A stretch of 64,000 nt of DNA from JAFMPW01 sp041743085 (GCA_041743085.1 JBGTNL010000038.1:124001-188000), one strand, 5' to 3'; positions 8,872 to 17,899 are shown, counted from the first letter of the stretch. Notes: generated by a model from the sequence alone, not told the origin. A program made the numbers and translations.

Positions 8872-9774
8872 ATGAAAACTATAGCTGTCCTACGAGCCGT
8901 TCTTCCGGGTTTGTTGTTTTTTCTGACCTCCTGTAGTTCCCAGGAGCCCAATCTGGTCGCTGACGGGGCAGAACTGACCCTGGTTTCGGCGGATTATGAA
9001 TTTACCGAAGGTCCTGCCGTAGACGAAGAGGGGAATGTCTTTTTCACGGACCAGCCGAACAACAGAATACTCAAATGGGATGCAGGGCAGGGAACTGTTA
9101 GTACCTATATGCAGCCTTCAGGCAGGGCAAACGGGCTGTATTTTGACCACGAGGGAAATCTTATGGCCGCTGCCGATGAAAAATTTGAACTATGGCGCAT
9201 CGACCCCGAAAAAAATGTGACCGTACTATTGGACGCGTATGAGGGTAAAAAATTAAATGGGCCCAACGACCTGTGGGTAGACCCCGGGGGGGGCATATAT
9301 TTCACGGATCCGTATTACCAGAGACCCTATTGGGAGCGAAAAGAAAAAGAACTTGAAAATCAACAAGTGTACTACCTTAGACCGGATATGGGTGGATTGC
9401 GCGTTGCAGCAGCCGACTTTGTGCAACCCAATGGCATCATTGGCAGCCCGGAGGGAAAACTTCTGTACGTAGCGGACATTGGTGACAAGAAAACTTATTC
9501 CTTTGACATAGAAGATGACGGGAGCTTAAAAAACAAAACCCTTTTCTGCCAGATGGGATCCGATGGCATGACGATTGATAATAAGGGGAACGTATACCTT
9601 ACGGGTGACGGCGTGACGGTTTTCAGCCCGGAGGGAGAGCAAATACTCCACATACCGGTTCCGCAGAAATGGACGGCCAATGTAACCTTCGGCGGAAAGG
9701 ATCAAAAAACCTTATTTGTTACTGCAATGAATTCGGTCTACACCTTAAAAATGAATGTAAATGGTGTCCGGTGA
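8872..9774 (+). CDS. SMP-30/gluconolactonase-family lipoprotein
   Basis: The product has 300 residues with a lipoprotein signal (FFLTSC, C21). The remainder is a six-bladed propeller of the SMP-30/gluconolactonase/LRE family. Family features are EGPAVDEEGNVFFTDQPNNRI, the metal-site GPNDLWVDPGGGIYFTDP, PNGIIGSPEGKLLYVAD and GSDGMTIDNKGNVYLTGDGV. It should hydrolyse an aldonolactone outside the cytosol. That fits the PQQ-dehydrogenase-like and Gfo/Idh genes just upstream, since sugar dehydrogenases release lactones. It is a single gene with its own upstream gap and is divergent from the Gfo/Idh set. Confidence 0.9.
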   Translation: MKTIAVLRAVLPGLLFFLTSCSSQEPNLVADGAELTLVSADYEFTEGPAVDEEGNVFFTDQPNNRILKWDAGQGTVSTYMQPSGRANGLYFDHEGNLMAAADEKFELWRIDPEKNVTVLLDAYEGKKLNGPNDLWVDPGGGIYFTDPYYQRPYWERKEKELENQQVYYLRPDMGGLRVAAADFVQPNGIIGSPEGKLLYVADIGDKKTYSFDIEDDGSLKNKTLFCQMGSDGMTIDNKGNVYLTGDGVTVFSPEGEQILHIPVPQKWTANVTFGGKDQKTLFVTAMNSVYTLKMNVNGVR

Positions 9775-10156
9775 ACGGTAACCAGCCATCCAAAAGATAA
9801 TGTCGTTTATTTTAAAACAAAGAATATTTAGCATTCAGATTGGCACTTGACCCCGCCCTTAAAATAATCCAAGTTTCCACTAAACTACCATCGGTTAAAG
9901 CCCGATGGGTTTGGATCCCGACTGAAAGTCGGCTAAAGTTCAAACACCTGTCTATCGCCGACGCATTTCGCAATACGCCTTTTTTGCGTTAGGCGTACGG
10001 CGCAAAGCAGAGCGCAAAAAATAAATACTAAAGGCGAGGGATTTTCCCCCAGAATGATACATCAATACCAGATCAACTCATTTGATTGCGTTAAGGATTA
10101 TCCGGTGGGCGTTAATAACGCAGTGTCATTTATCATAATTTTAAAGAAAAACGGTT
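9775..10156. other. 382-bp gap with small hairpins, no gene seen
   Basis: No credible reading frame is present. Short palindromes are CATCGGTTAAAGCCCGATG, CCGACTGAAAGTCGG and TACGCC...GGCGTA around 9974-9999. They resemble the palindromic modules found in other gaps of the window but are not full copies of families A, B or C/D. None has a proper T-run. The last about 100 bp are A/T-rich and probably hold the promoter of the DUF302 gene. Confidence 0.5.
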
Positions 10157-11071
10157 ATGATCTCTAAACTATGTATTCCCCTGTTCTTTTCACTTTTCAT
10201 TTCAGCTTGTGAAGATGATGAGCCCAGTGGCCCTAATGGTGCCTCTTCCCTTGGAGCAGGACTTCAGTATTCCATTTCAGATTTGAGCAATTTAGAAACC
10301 TATAACGCCATCAAAATTGCCCTGGAAGAAAATGAGAATATCGGGATCGTTGCAGAGGTGAATCACAGTATCAATGCACAGAATGCCGGGCTAACCTTAA
10401 GGGAGACGCGGACAATTCTCTTCGGCAATCCGAATTTAGGAACGCCGTTGATGCAGGAAAACCAATTGGCCGGCCTTGATCTGCCTCAGAAAATAGCCGT
10501 TTACACCACGGCTACCGATGAAGTTTTTGCCATTTACAATTCAACCGATTATCTGGCTTCGCGGCATGGCCTGACCGCCCCGACACTTTCCACAATTTCT
10601 ACTGCCCTGGAAACAATTACCTCCAATGCAACAGGCAATGACGTTATTCCGGTGGGGACAAATCTACCCCAAGGGGGAGAAGGGATCATTACAGTTCCCG
10701 GTCCCCAGGAGTTTGATGCCGCCTACACGGCTCTTGTGCAGGCCATAGAAGGGAATGCCAATCTTATCCTTGTTGCCGAATTAGATCATCAGGCCAATGC
10801 GGAAAGCGTAGGTATGACGTTAAATCCAACGAGCTTGGTAGTTTTCGGAAATCCGAATCTGGGAACACCTTTAATGCAATCATCACAGTCCGTTTCCATA
10901 GATCTGCCGCAAAAAATGCTGGTATGGCAGGATGATAATGAGGACGTATTTATTTCCTACAATGATCCGGCATACCTGGCTGAAAGGCATGGTATTTTTG
11001 ATCGCAATGAACAAATTCAGACCATTTCTACCGCCCTTGCTAATTTAGCCAATGCCGCTGCAGGAAACTAA
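10157..11071 (+). CDS. Lipoprotein with two tandem DUF302 domains
   Basis: The 304-residue protein begins with a short lipoprotein signal (LFISAC, C18). It then carries two related modules, roughly residues 35-160 and 175-304. Each shows the DUF302 pattern: TYNAIKIALEEN / AYTALVQAIEGN, FGNPNLGTPLMQ in both, LDLPQKIAVY / IDLPQKMLVW, and a final YNSTDYLASRHG / YNDPAYLAERHG. Most DUF302 proteins have one domain. Their role is unknown, though some structures bind small ligands or copper-like metals, so no function is assigned. It is followed after about 160 bp by the molybdenum hydroxylase genes. Confidence 0.88.
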   Translation: MISKLCIPLFFSLFISACEDDEPSGPNGASSLGAGLQYSISDLSNLETYNAIKIALEENENIGIVAEVNHSINAQNAGLTLRETRTILFGNPNLGTPLMQENQLAGLDLPQKIAVYTTATDEVFAIYNSTDYLASRHGLTAPTLSTISTALETITSNATGNDVIPVGTNLPQGGEGIITVPGPQEFDAAYTALVQAIEGNANLILVAELDHQANAESVGMTLNPTSLVVFGNPNLGTPLMQSSQSVSIDLPQKMLVWQDDNEDVFISYNDPAYLAERHGIFDRNEQIQTISTALANLANAAAGN

Positions 11072-11229
11072 TGTGGCCTGCTAAGCTGCTAAACCGGAAG
11101 ACCTAAAATCCCTCTTTTATTCCATGCAAGGATGACACTACGGAGGCGTTGCTAAATTATTCTTCAGGCCGTTATTGTTTGTCTTCCTCAGTCCTTTTAG
11201 TTAACTTCATGGGCAAATAGTTTCAGGCT

Positions 11230-11703
11230 ATGGCAACATATACTCTAATCATAAATAACAGGGAGTACGATATAGTAACCGATCCGGGGACTTTGTTGCT
11301 ATGGGTATTGCGGGAGTACCTTGGACTAACCGGTACAAAATATGGCTGTGGTATCGGGCAATGCGGCGCTTGTACCATACATATCGACAAGACTCCGATG
11401 AAGTCCTGTCTGCTGCCTGTAAGTAATTTTTCAGATGGCCAGAAAATAGTTACGATTGAAGGATTGTCCGAAGGTGGCAGTCATCCTGTTCAAAAGGCAT
11501 GGATAGCGGCACAGGCCCCACAATGTGGTTATTGTCAGTCGGGACAGATCATGCAGGCGGCGGCTTTGCTTGAAGAAAATCCATCCCCGAGCCGCGAAGA
11601 AATTATTTCGCACATGAATGGCAATCTATGCCGCTGTGGCACTTATATGCGGATCGTCAAAGCCATTCAAATGGCCTCTGAAAATAAACTTGCAGGCCAC
11701 TGA
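11230..11703 (+). CDS. (2Fe-2S) small subunit of a molybdenum hydroxylase (isoquinoline 1-oxidoreductase type)
   Basis: The 157-residue subunit has two [2Fe-2S] clusters. The plant-ferredoxin-type cluster uses C40, C45, C48 and C60 (YGCGIGQCGAC...SC). The second, in the helical domain, uses C99, C102, C134 and C136 (QCGYC...LCRC). No signal peptide is seen; such subunits travel out bound to a Tat-bearing large subunit. The large subunit is the next gene on the strand but is separated by 318 bp, nearly all of it a repeat element. The complex should hydroxylate an N-heterocycle or aldehyde and pass electrons through these clusters. Confidence 0.92.
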   Translation: MATYTLIINNREYDIVTDPGTLLLWVLREYLGLTGTKYGCGIGQCGACTIHIDKTPMKSCLLPVSNFSDGQKIVTIEGLSEGGSHPVQKAWIAAQAPQCGYCQSGQIMQAAALLEENPSPSREEIISHMNGNLCRCGTYMRIVKAIQMASENKLAGH

Positions 11704-11746
11704 TCGGAATGATCAAAGAGCCTGTCATTTATAACAGCGGCAAAGT

Positions 11747-12005
11747 AAATGGTATTAAACCCCGGGCACGCCCTGGATCCAATAGAAGAAACCGACCCAG
11801 GGGTCGAGGTAATAAAAAATTTCTTGAAAGTTTACCCGCCTCTGGCGGGCAACTATCCCTGCCTACCGGCAGGCAGGCCCGAGGCAAGCCATAGGGGAAT
11901 TACTTAGATTAAACCTAGGCCTCGCTGAAAAAGCGGGCTTAGTTCAACCATCCATTTTAACCGCTCCCGCTAGAAAGCGGGATTGTTAAAATGGGGTTTC
12001 ACTAA
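11747..12005 (+). repeat. Family C/D palindromic repeat, copy 1, interrupted by a family A element
   Basis: The outer sequence begins AAATGGTATTAAACCCC and ends TGGGGTTTCACTAA, and it matches 25461-25623 closely. It is built from palindromes: CGACCCAGGGGTCG, CCTCGCTGAAAAAGCGGG and a long stem CCATTTTAAC...GTTAAAATGG that encloses CCCGCTAGAAAGCGGG. In this copy a 97-bp family A element (11812-11908) lies between GTCGAGGTA and TTAAACC. Together they fill the gap between the small and large hydroxylase subunits. Confidence 0.85.
11812..11908 (+). mobile_element. Family A palindromic element, copy A1 (nested)
   Basis: The element begins ATAAAAAATTTCTTGAAAG, then hairpin CCCGCCTCTGGCGGG, then CCTACCGGCAGGCAGG, and ends GGGGAATTACTTAGA. 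The reverse complement of the right end (TCTAAGTAATTCCCC) resembles the left end, which gives imperfect terminal inverted repeats of about 15 bp. Boundaries come from the uninterrupted copy of the host repeat at 25461-25623. There is no coding capacity, so it would need a transposase in trans (MITE-like). Confidence 0.75.
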
Positions 12006-12021
12006 TAAATAAAGTAGCTTT

Positions 12022-14199
12022 ATGACAAAAGTCCCTAAATCCATTAACAGGCGGCATTTCCTTAAATCTTCGGGAGGTGTGGCGCTCTTCATCGGAGCTT
12101 CGGGGCTTTTACCTCAACTGATTTCCTGTAGGAATACAAAGGAAATTCAATCACAGATAAAAAAGTACCAGTTAACTTCATGGGTGCACCTCTCGTCAGA
12201 CGGGCAGGTTACCATTTATAATCCGGCGGCCGAGATGGGCCAGGGTTCTATGACGTCCTTACCTGCGTTGTTTGCCGAGGAAATGGACGCCGATTGGTCT
12301 TTGGTAAATGTTGAGTTTTCACCTCAGGAAGCTGACATATATGGATCCATTGCGTGGCAACCTAATGTTAAAGTGATGATTTCTGCGGGGAGCAGGGTAA
12401 CCAAGGGGTACTATCCTGTTATGAGAAAAGCAGGGGCTCAGGCACGCCACATTCTTATGCATAGCGCAGCCAGACATTGGCAGGTACCTCTTAAAGAAAT
12501 CCACACCGAAGCGGGTGTGGTAATCCATACGGGTGGAAGTAGAAAAATAGGTTATGGCGAACTCATTCCCTTTCTCGAAATTCCCGCCCAATTACCGGAA
12601 TTCAACAAGGAAGAATTAAAGGATCCGAAAAATTACCGTTTGGTTGGAAAGGACCTGGCCCGCACTGACATTCCTGAAAAGATCGATGGCAGCGCACAAT
12701 TTGCAATTGACTTCCGCCAGCCAAATATGGTTTACGGCGTGTTAGAACGGGGTCCCATCCATGGCGCCAAACCTACTTTAAGGAATGAGAAAGATATTCT
12801 TGCCTTGGACGGTGTTCTAAAAGTTGTTCCAATTGATTATGCCGTGGGGCTGATCGCCACTTCCCTGGAAGGGGCTTTAGCGGCCAAAAAACAATTGAAA
12901 ATTGATTGGAGCATTGCAAGTGCTAATGGATTTAATTCGCAGGATTGCTTTGCGAAATATGAAAAGATCGCTTCCCAAAACAAAAAGGGGGAGGTTCTTA
13001 CAACTATTGGAGATATGCGGATGGCCTTGCGCAAGGCGGCCAAAACCTATACGATTGACTTCAAAAATGATTATGTCTACCACGCTCAGATGGAACCGCT
13101 GAATGCTGTAGTAAAGGTAGCCGAAGATGGTCGGAGTGCCGAGGTTTGGGTGGGCAGTCAACAGGGTGCCGATTCCAAATTGGGTATCCCCCAGGTGCTT
13201 GGTTTAAACCCGGATCAGGTTAAGATTAATCTCCAATACCTTGGGGGTGGTTTTGGAAGAAGAAGCATGACCGATTTTACCACAGAATGTGCCCTGCTGG
13301 CTAAAGAGGTACCCGGCAGAGCAGTGAAACTTCTATGGACCCGGGAAGATGACATCACCTATGGCGCTTTCCGGCCGTTAACTTTACAAAGGGTGGTGGC
13401 ATGTACAGATCCCCGGGGGAAAATTACAGGGTTCTCGCATACCGTTGTTGGCGACGGAGGCAATCTGGTGGCAAGCGGAATAAAAAATGAATTCTATGAT
13501 ATCCCCAATCAACATGCAGAATTTAAGGAGGTCTCGGAAGGAATCAGATTAAAGCATTGGAGGGCAGTGGGCCATGGACCCAATAAATTTGCGATTGAGT
13601 GTATGATAGATGAAATTGCCGTAGATCAGGGAATAGATCCTGTTGCCCTTCGCAGAAAACTAATGCATAGATCGCCGCGCGCGTTAGCCACCCTGGAGAA
13701 AGCCGCCGAAATGGCGAATTGGAATGAGCCAAATTCTAAAGAGCGGGCAAAGGGAATTGCTTTCCTGGAGCGCAGTGGCACCCTCAGTACAGGGATATGT
13801 GAAATTTCTGTGGATCACAACACCGGAAAAATTAGGGTGCATCATTTCTGGAATGCTCTGGATGCCGGAGTCATAGTGCAACCAGACAATGTCCGGGCAC
13901 AGATGGAAGGGGGCATTCTCATGGGTATGAGCAGTGTACTTCACGAAAGGATTACCGTGGTAGACGGAAAAGTAAGGCAATCCAATTTTCATGACTACAA
14001 ACTGTTACGGATGGAAGACATTCCGGAAAGTATAGAAACAGCTATGATCGAATCCTCCGAACCGCCCCAAGGGGTGGGCGAATCGGGAACACCACTTGTT
14101 GCATGCGCCATTGCCAATGCCTTCTTAAGATTAACCGGCAAGAGGCTGCGACACTTACCCTTTACCCCGGACAGGGTATTGGAGGTGCTGAAAAGTTAG
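12022..14199 (+). CDS. Molybdopterin-binding large subunit (isoquinoline 1-oxidoreductase beta type), Tat-exported
   Basis: The 725-residue protein of the xanthine-dehydrogenase family has a twin-arginine leader (NRRHFLKSSGGVALF) ending near a Cys (PQLISC), so it may be a Tat lipoprotein. Family motifs for the Mo-cofactor site are MGQGSMTSLPALFAEEM, YLGGGFGRRSMTDF, HAQMEPLNAV and the terminal PPQGVGESGTP, whose Glu is the usual catalytic base. It should pair with the [2Fe-2S] subunit at 11230-11703 to hydroxylate a heteroaromatic or aldehyde in the periplasm. Its stop overlaps that of the convergent DUF1080 gene by two bases. Confidence 0.92.
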   Translation: MTKVPKSINRRHFLKSSGGVALFIGASGLLPQLISCRNTKEIQSQIKKYQLTSWVHLSSDGQVTIYNPAAEMGQGSMTSLPALFAEEMDADWSLVNVEFSPQEADIYGSIAWQPNVKVMISAGSRVTKGYYPVMRKAGAQARHILMHSAARHWQVPLKEIHTEAGVVIHTGGSRKIGYGELIPFLEIPAQLPEFNKEELKDPKNYRLVGKDLARTDIPEKIDGSAQFAIDFRQPNMVYGVLERGPIHGAKPTLRNEKDILALDGVLKVVPIDYAVGLIATSLEGALAAKKQLKIDWSIASANGFNSQDCFAKYEKIASQNKKGEVLTTIGDMRMALRKAAKTYTIDFKNDYVYHAQMEPLNAVVKVAEDGRSAEVWVGSQQGADSKLGIPQVLGLNPDQVKINLQYLGGGFGRRSMTDFTTECALLAKEVPGRAVKLLWTREDDITYGAFRPLTLQRVVACTDPRGKITGFSHTVVGDGGNLVASGIKNEFYDIPNQHAEFKEVSEGIRLKHWRAVGHGPNKFAIECMIDEIAVDQGIDPVALRRKLMHRSPRALATLEKAAEMANWNEPNSKERAKGIAFLERSGTLSTGICEISVDHNTGKIRVHHFWNALDAGVIVQPDNVRAQMEGGILMGMSSVLHERITVVDGKVRQSNFHDYKLLRMEDIPESIETAMIESSEPPQGVGESGTPLVACAIANAFLRLTGKRLRHLPFTPDRVLEVLKS

Positions 14200-14801
14200 T
14201 TTCCTTCCAGTGTTGTAAGGGTAACATTCCTAAATTTGATGGTCCCGGTTTCTGCAGTCTGCAGTGCAATATAGCCCTCTTTCAACTCCTGATTTTTTAT
14301 ATTGATGGTTAATATATCGTTCACCCATGTTTTTATCTCACCTCCTTTTAATACTAACCTGTAAGTATTCCATTTATTCAGAGTTTCAACATTGGCAATG
14401 GGATCGGCACGTGTAACAATGGATCCGGTTCGGGATTTCTGGTCCGGATGCAGGTCCCAGATATTCATTTCATAACAATCAATATTGGAAATTTCCCTGT
14501 GGGCACACCGCACAAAGATTCCCGAATTAACAGTGCTATCCGGATAGAATTCCAATAGTAGTTCAAAATTCTTATAGCTTTCCCTGGTCATCACAAAACC
14601 GGCGGCACCCGTGGACGTACCTGTTAATTCCTTCTCCTTGAACTCCCAATGGGCATCCCCTCCTTCAAACCAGTTGGCGCCGTTTTCCTCGAATAATACA
14701 CTAACTCCTTTGTTTCCGGATCCACATTGGGAACATAGAAATCCGAATACCATTACCATGGTAACCATGATCCACAATCCTCCTCTATTCATAAGATTCA
14801 C
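14196..14801 (-). CDS. DUF1080 (3-keto-disaccharide hydrolase domain) lipoprotein
   Basis: The 201-residue protein has an N-terminal signal ending at a Cys (GFLCSQC), so it is probably a lipoprotein. The rest is one concanavalin-like DUF1080/PF06439 domain: GGDAHWEFKEKELTGTS, FELLLEFYPDSTVNSGIFVRC, YEMNIWDLHPDQ, WNTYRLVLKGGEIKTWVND and GYIALQ. Some family members cleave 3-keto-glycosides. Together with the exported Gfo/Idh oxidoreductases in the window it could act after C3 oxidation. It converges on the molybdenum hydroxylase and lies 32 bp downstream of the DUF5916 gene on its own strand, so those two may be co-transcribed. Confidence 0.88.
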   Translation of the reverse strand: MNLMNRGGLWIMVTMVMVFGFLCSQCGSGNKGVSVLFEENGANWFEGGDAHWEFKEKELTGTSTGAAGFVMTRESYKNFELLLEFYPDSTVNSGIFVRCAHREISNIDCYEMNIWDLHPDQKSRTGSIVTRADPIANVETLNKWNTYRLVLKGGEIKTWVNDILTINIKNQELKEGYIALQTAETGTIKFRNVTLTTLEGN

Positions 14802-14833
14802 TTTAGATTACTTTTCATAACCTTACCGAGCGT

Positions 14834-17038
14834 TTACTTCACCAAATCGAACATTCTGGAGTACTTAACGATAAAACTATTGTTCAGGGGGTCCCCATCC
14901 CTCAGATTGTGATTGTAAACAACAAATAAGCCGGTATTGGCCCTTTGTAACCATCCGAAGCGAATATTGACCGCCCACAACTTGTCTACAGTGTTGTTTT
15001 GTATGAGACCCTGAAGATACATTTGTGGTGTGAAAGAATAGGCCAACTGACTGCCAAAAATATTAGCGGTAAAATCTCCCCCGGGCAACTCAAATCTGTT
15101 GTATTGATAGGTGAGTGCGGCGTTGAATTTATCTCCCGAACGCAGTCTTAAAGTACCGCTGTTTAAATACCTGTGCCCTCCGAACGACCCTCCGGCCACG
15201 GAGCGGATATTTATTGAAACCGCTTTGCTTTGATTTGTAAAAAAGACCAGTTGTGCCTCGGAATGATCATAGGTCCCGGGCGGTACAAACACACCATCCG
15301 AAATTTCAAAGGCATCCAAAACACCCTCCGTGGTAAAATTCCATCCGGTGTGGATCTCCAGGCCACTTTTAAATTCCCAGTGGTTATCAATATGTAAAAA
15401 ACTGGTTTCCAGAAACCCATCAAAATTCCAAAACCCCCTGTAGGAAACGTGTGGCCTTAGTTCCAATATTTTTGAGCTTTCATTTTTAGGGCGATAGTGA
15501 TAAAGGACCAGGCCTTCAGGTTTTTTGAAAGCCGACCGGAAAAGAAATCCAACCTCGGGATTAAAGCCTTGCCCCACTTCGGTGTATGCCGCCCTCATTT
15601 CCCAATTGTCCCAGACATAGTCTGTTTGAAATTTAAAGGCATGGGCGTTGATAGTATCGTTCGGGTCATTGGTCCTGGCGTAGAATCCGGACATCCTAGC
15701 CTTTCTGCCAAGTCCCAGTTTTCCATCTATGGCATATGTCCTGTTAAAATCGTTATCGGATTCCAACCCGACGCGATTCACAAAAACAGCACCCAGGGCC
15801 GTGCGCCCTTTGAATTCATGATTAACCCGCGCCACGGTAAAATTATTCTTTTCTATCCCTGCTTCCCCCACATCGTCGGTAAACATGCTCAACAGCCCCA
15901 CATTAGTGCGATTGAGTTTCCCTGAAAGTCGGGCGCCCCCGATAATTGGCACTACATTGCCTTGTTCACCAATGCCTATCCGCCTGCTGAAAAACAGATC
16001 TACCTCCCCCGGGCTGCCCACGGTGAAAAGCCCTGCATTCTCTAAAAAGAAGGGTCTTTTTTCCGGAAAAAAAAGATTGAAACGATCCAGGTTTACCTGT
16101 TGGTCATCCACTTCAACCTGGGCGAAATCCGTATTGTATGTCAGGTCCAGGGTAAGGCTTGGCGTTACACTGTATTTAATATCGCCGCCAACCTCAGGGG
16201 TAAAATCAGTTTTTGGATCGGCAACGGTATGATCCCTTTCCAGTTTGCCCAAAACATAGGGAATAATTTTGAGGTTTCCGGGGCTTCTCAGATCCAGCCC
16301 TGTCAGGGTACCTGCCAGGGAAAGTCGGTTGAGATTAAAACCGATAGGCAGCGACGCCCAATACACGATCTCGTTACTTTTACGGATATTCCTTCTGAAA
16401 TTTATCCCCCAATCCCTGCCTGATTGAAAACGCAGTGTCCTGAGAGGGATGGCAAATTCGGCGCTCCACCCAAAATCCGAGACCTGGGTCTGTACCTCCC
16501 AGGAAGCATCCCAGTTGAGATTGAAACCCCCGATTGTCCCCCCCTGCTGACGGTTTACATTGTTGTTGCCTTGTCCTTCATTATCTACCTGCGCATCATA
16601 TTCCACCCCGAGGGAATTTGTACCGAAAATAAAGCCGTTCTGACCGTCTTTATAGGTATCCAGGATAAAAATAAAGGCATCGGTGTTGTCGAGAATGGCA
16701 TCCCGCCGGGCATCTGAAACTACCAGATTATCTGGTTGCGCATCGTAACATACCACTGAAACGAAGAAGGTTTCCGGGGTGTAGGCAATTCTGATATCCG
16801 TTTTCTCGGTAGCCGGCTGGCCATAGTTGGGCTGCAGCTGTACCAGATCCCCAAAGGGGATTATACTTTTCCAGATGGTATCATTTAATACTTCGCCATC
16901 AATAACCGGGGCAGCTTCAATAGCTATTGCATTGGTGGTAGGCCTTATATTGGTGGTAGCAGTGTTATCCTGACTTCTGATACTTAGTGAAAAGCTAATG
17001 AGAAAAAGCGCCAGAACGGCATTTTTTGAAGGAGTCAT
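14834..17038 (-). CDS. CBM9-like / DUF5916 outer-membrane protein
   Basis: The 734-residue protein has a Sec signal (ALFLISFSLSIRSQ). Residues about 35-220 form a family 9 carbohydrate-binding-like domain (APVIDGEVLNDTIWKSI, DTDAFIFILDTYKDGQNGFIFGTN, GWSAEFAIPLRTLRF). From about residue 235 it is a DUF5916 domain rich in alternating aromatic/polar strands, consistent with an outer-membrane beta-barrel that ends in YSRMFDLVK. FNLFFPEKRPFFLENAGLF is a family signature. The role is unknown; a surface glycan-binding or gated-pore role is a reasonable guess from architecture only. The DUF1080 gene follows on the same strand. Confidence 0.88.
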   Translation of the reverse strand: MTPSKNAVLALFLISFSLSIRSQDNTATTNIRPTTNAIAIEAAPVIDGEVLNDTIWKSIIPFGDLVQLQPNYGQPATEKTDIRIAYTPETFFVSVVCYDAQPDNLVVSDARRDAILDNTDAFIFILDTYKDGQNGFIFGTNSLGVEYDAQVDNEGQGNNNVNRQQGGTIGGFNLNWDASWEVQTQVSDFGWSAEFAIPLRTLRFQSGRDWGINFRRNIRKSNEIVYWASLPIGFNLNRLSLAGTLTGLDLRSPGNLKIIPYVLGKLERDHTVADPKTDFTPEVGGDIKYSVTPSLTLDLTYNTDFAQVEVDDQQVNLDRFNLFFPEKRPFFLENAGLFTVGSPGEVDLFFSRRIGIGEQGNVVPIIGGARLSGKLNRTNVGLLSMFTDDVGEAGIEKNNFTVARVNHEFKGRTALGAVFVNRVGLESDNDFNRTYAIDGKLGLGRKARMSGFYARTNDPNDTINAHAFKFQTDYVWDNWEMRAAYTEVGQGFNPEVGFLFRSAFKKPEGLVLYHYRPKNESSKILELRPHVSYRGFWNFDGFLETSFLHIDNHWEFKSGLEIHTGWNFTTEGVLDAFEISDGVFVPPGTYDHSEAQLVFFTNQSKAVSINIRSVAGGSFGGHRYLNSGTLRLRSGDKFNAALTYQYNRFELPGGDFTANIFGSQLAYSFTPQMYLQGLIQNNTVDKLWAVNIRFGWLQRANTGLFVVYNHNLRDGDPLNNSFIVKYSRMFDLVK

Positions 17039-17170
17039 GTAATTTCGGTTGGTAAATTAGCCATCTAAAAGTACAATTTTTAGAATACTTATCTAAAAAG
17101 TTTAACGTGGACTATAGGAATGCTATTTTAAAATCTCTAAATTGGTTGAATTAATAAAAAAGCTGCCGCT

Positions 17171-17899
17171 TTGGAACTTAGTAATAGTCAAAAAAAGTTC
17201 TTTAATGATGAAGGCTATCTGGTGATACAAGGCCTTCTGGATGCTGTTGAAATTGCTTATTATGACGACGTGTATAATGCTTTTTTGGATAACCGCATAA
17301 ATGCCAGTGTGCATAGGTCCGATCTCTCGGGATCAGAGGAAGGTAAAACGGAGAAAATAACACAGATCATGGTCCCCGGCAAAGTCTTCCCGGAATTGCT
17401 CGAGAAACCTATTCATAAAAGAACATGGCGAATAGCCCGGTATCTATTGGGGGACGATATGGAATTGGATTTTGATATGTTGATCAATAAAGCGCCTTTT
17501 ACAAATACCATGACCCCCTGGCACCAGGATACCGCTTATTGGATGGACCTTCCGGATAAAAGAGCTGTGAGTTGTTGGGTTGCGATAGACCCGGCTATTA
17601 AAGAGAATGGCTGTATGTGGTATGTCCCAAAATCGCACTTATTCCCTACACTGCCTCATACTCAGACGGGAAATAAGGGCGCATTGCAATGCGCGGGAAC
17701 TGAGGAAAATGCGGTATGTATACCTCTGGAACCAGGGTCATGCGTATTGCATCAGGGAGGCACTTTACATTATAGCAGAGGGAATTCCACCAGGTATCAT
17801 CGCAGGGCCCTAATAACTAATTACAGACCCAAGGAAATGATTGCTTTGGAAAGAATACAGGGAATTGATCACACCGGAGAACGAAAAGTCAAATCATGA
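17171..17899 (+). CDS. Phytanoyl-CoA dioxygenase (PhyH) family protein
   Basis: The 242-residue protein is a Fe(II)/2-oxoglutarate-dependent dioxygenase. The iron triad is H118, D120 (WHQDTAYW) and H200 (GTLHYSRGN), and an Arg near 211-212 is the likely 2-oxoglutarate anchor. No signal peptide is seen. No ATG exists upstream in frame, and a TTG at 17171 gives MELSNSQKKFFNDEGYLVI, which matches the usual family start (QxxxFxxxGYLVI). The gene stands alone between a divergent gene and a gap full of repeats. The substrate is unknown; bacterial PhyH proteins hydroxylate small metabolites of many kinds. Confidence 0.88.
   Translation: MELSNSQKKFFNDEGYLVIQGLLDAVEIAYYDDVYNAFLDNRINASVHRSDLSGSEEGKTEKITQIMVPGKVFPELLEKPIHKRTWRIARYLLGDDMELDFDMLINKAPFTNTMTPWHQDTAYWMDLPDKRAVSCWVAIDPAIKENGCMWYVPKSHLFPTLPHTQTGNKGALQCAGTEENAVCIPLEPGSCVLHQGGTLHYSRGNSTRYHRRALITNYRPKEMIALERIQGIDHTGERKVKS

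Noticed and set aside
11709..11894. A 61-codon plus-strand frame between the hydroxylase subunits
   Set aside because: It consists of repeat families C and A, and its translation is just the palindromes.
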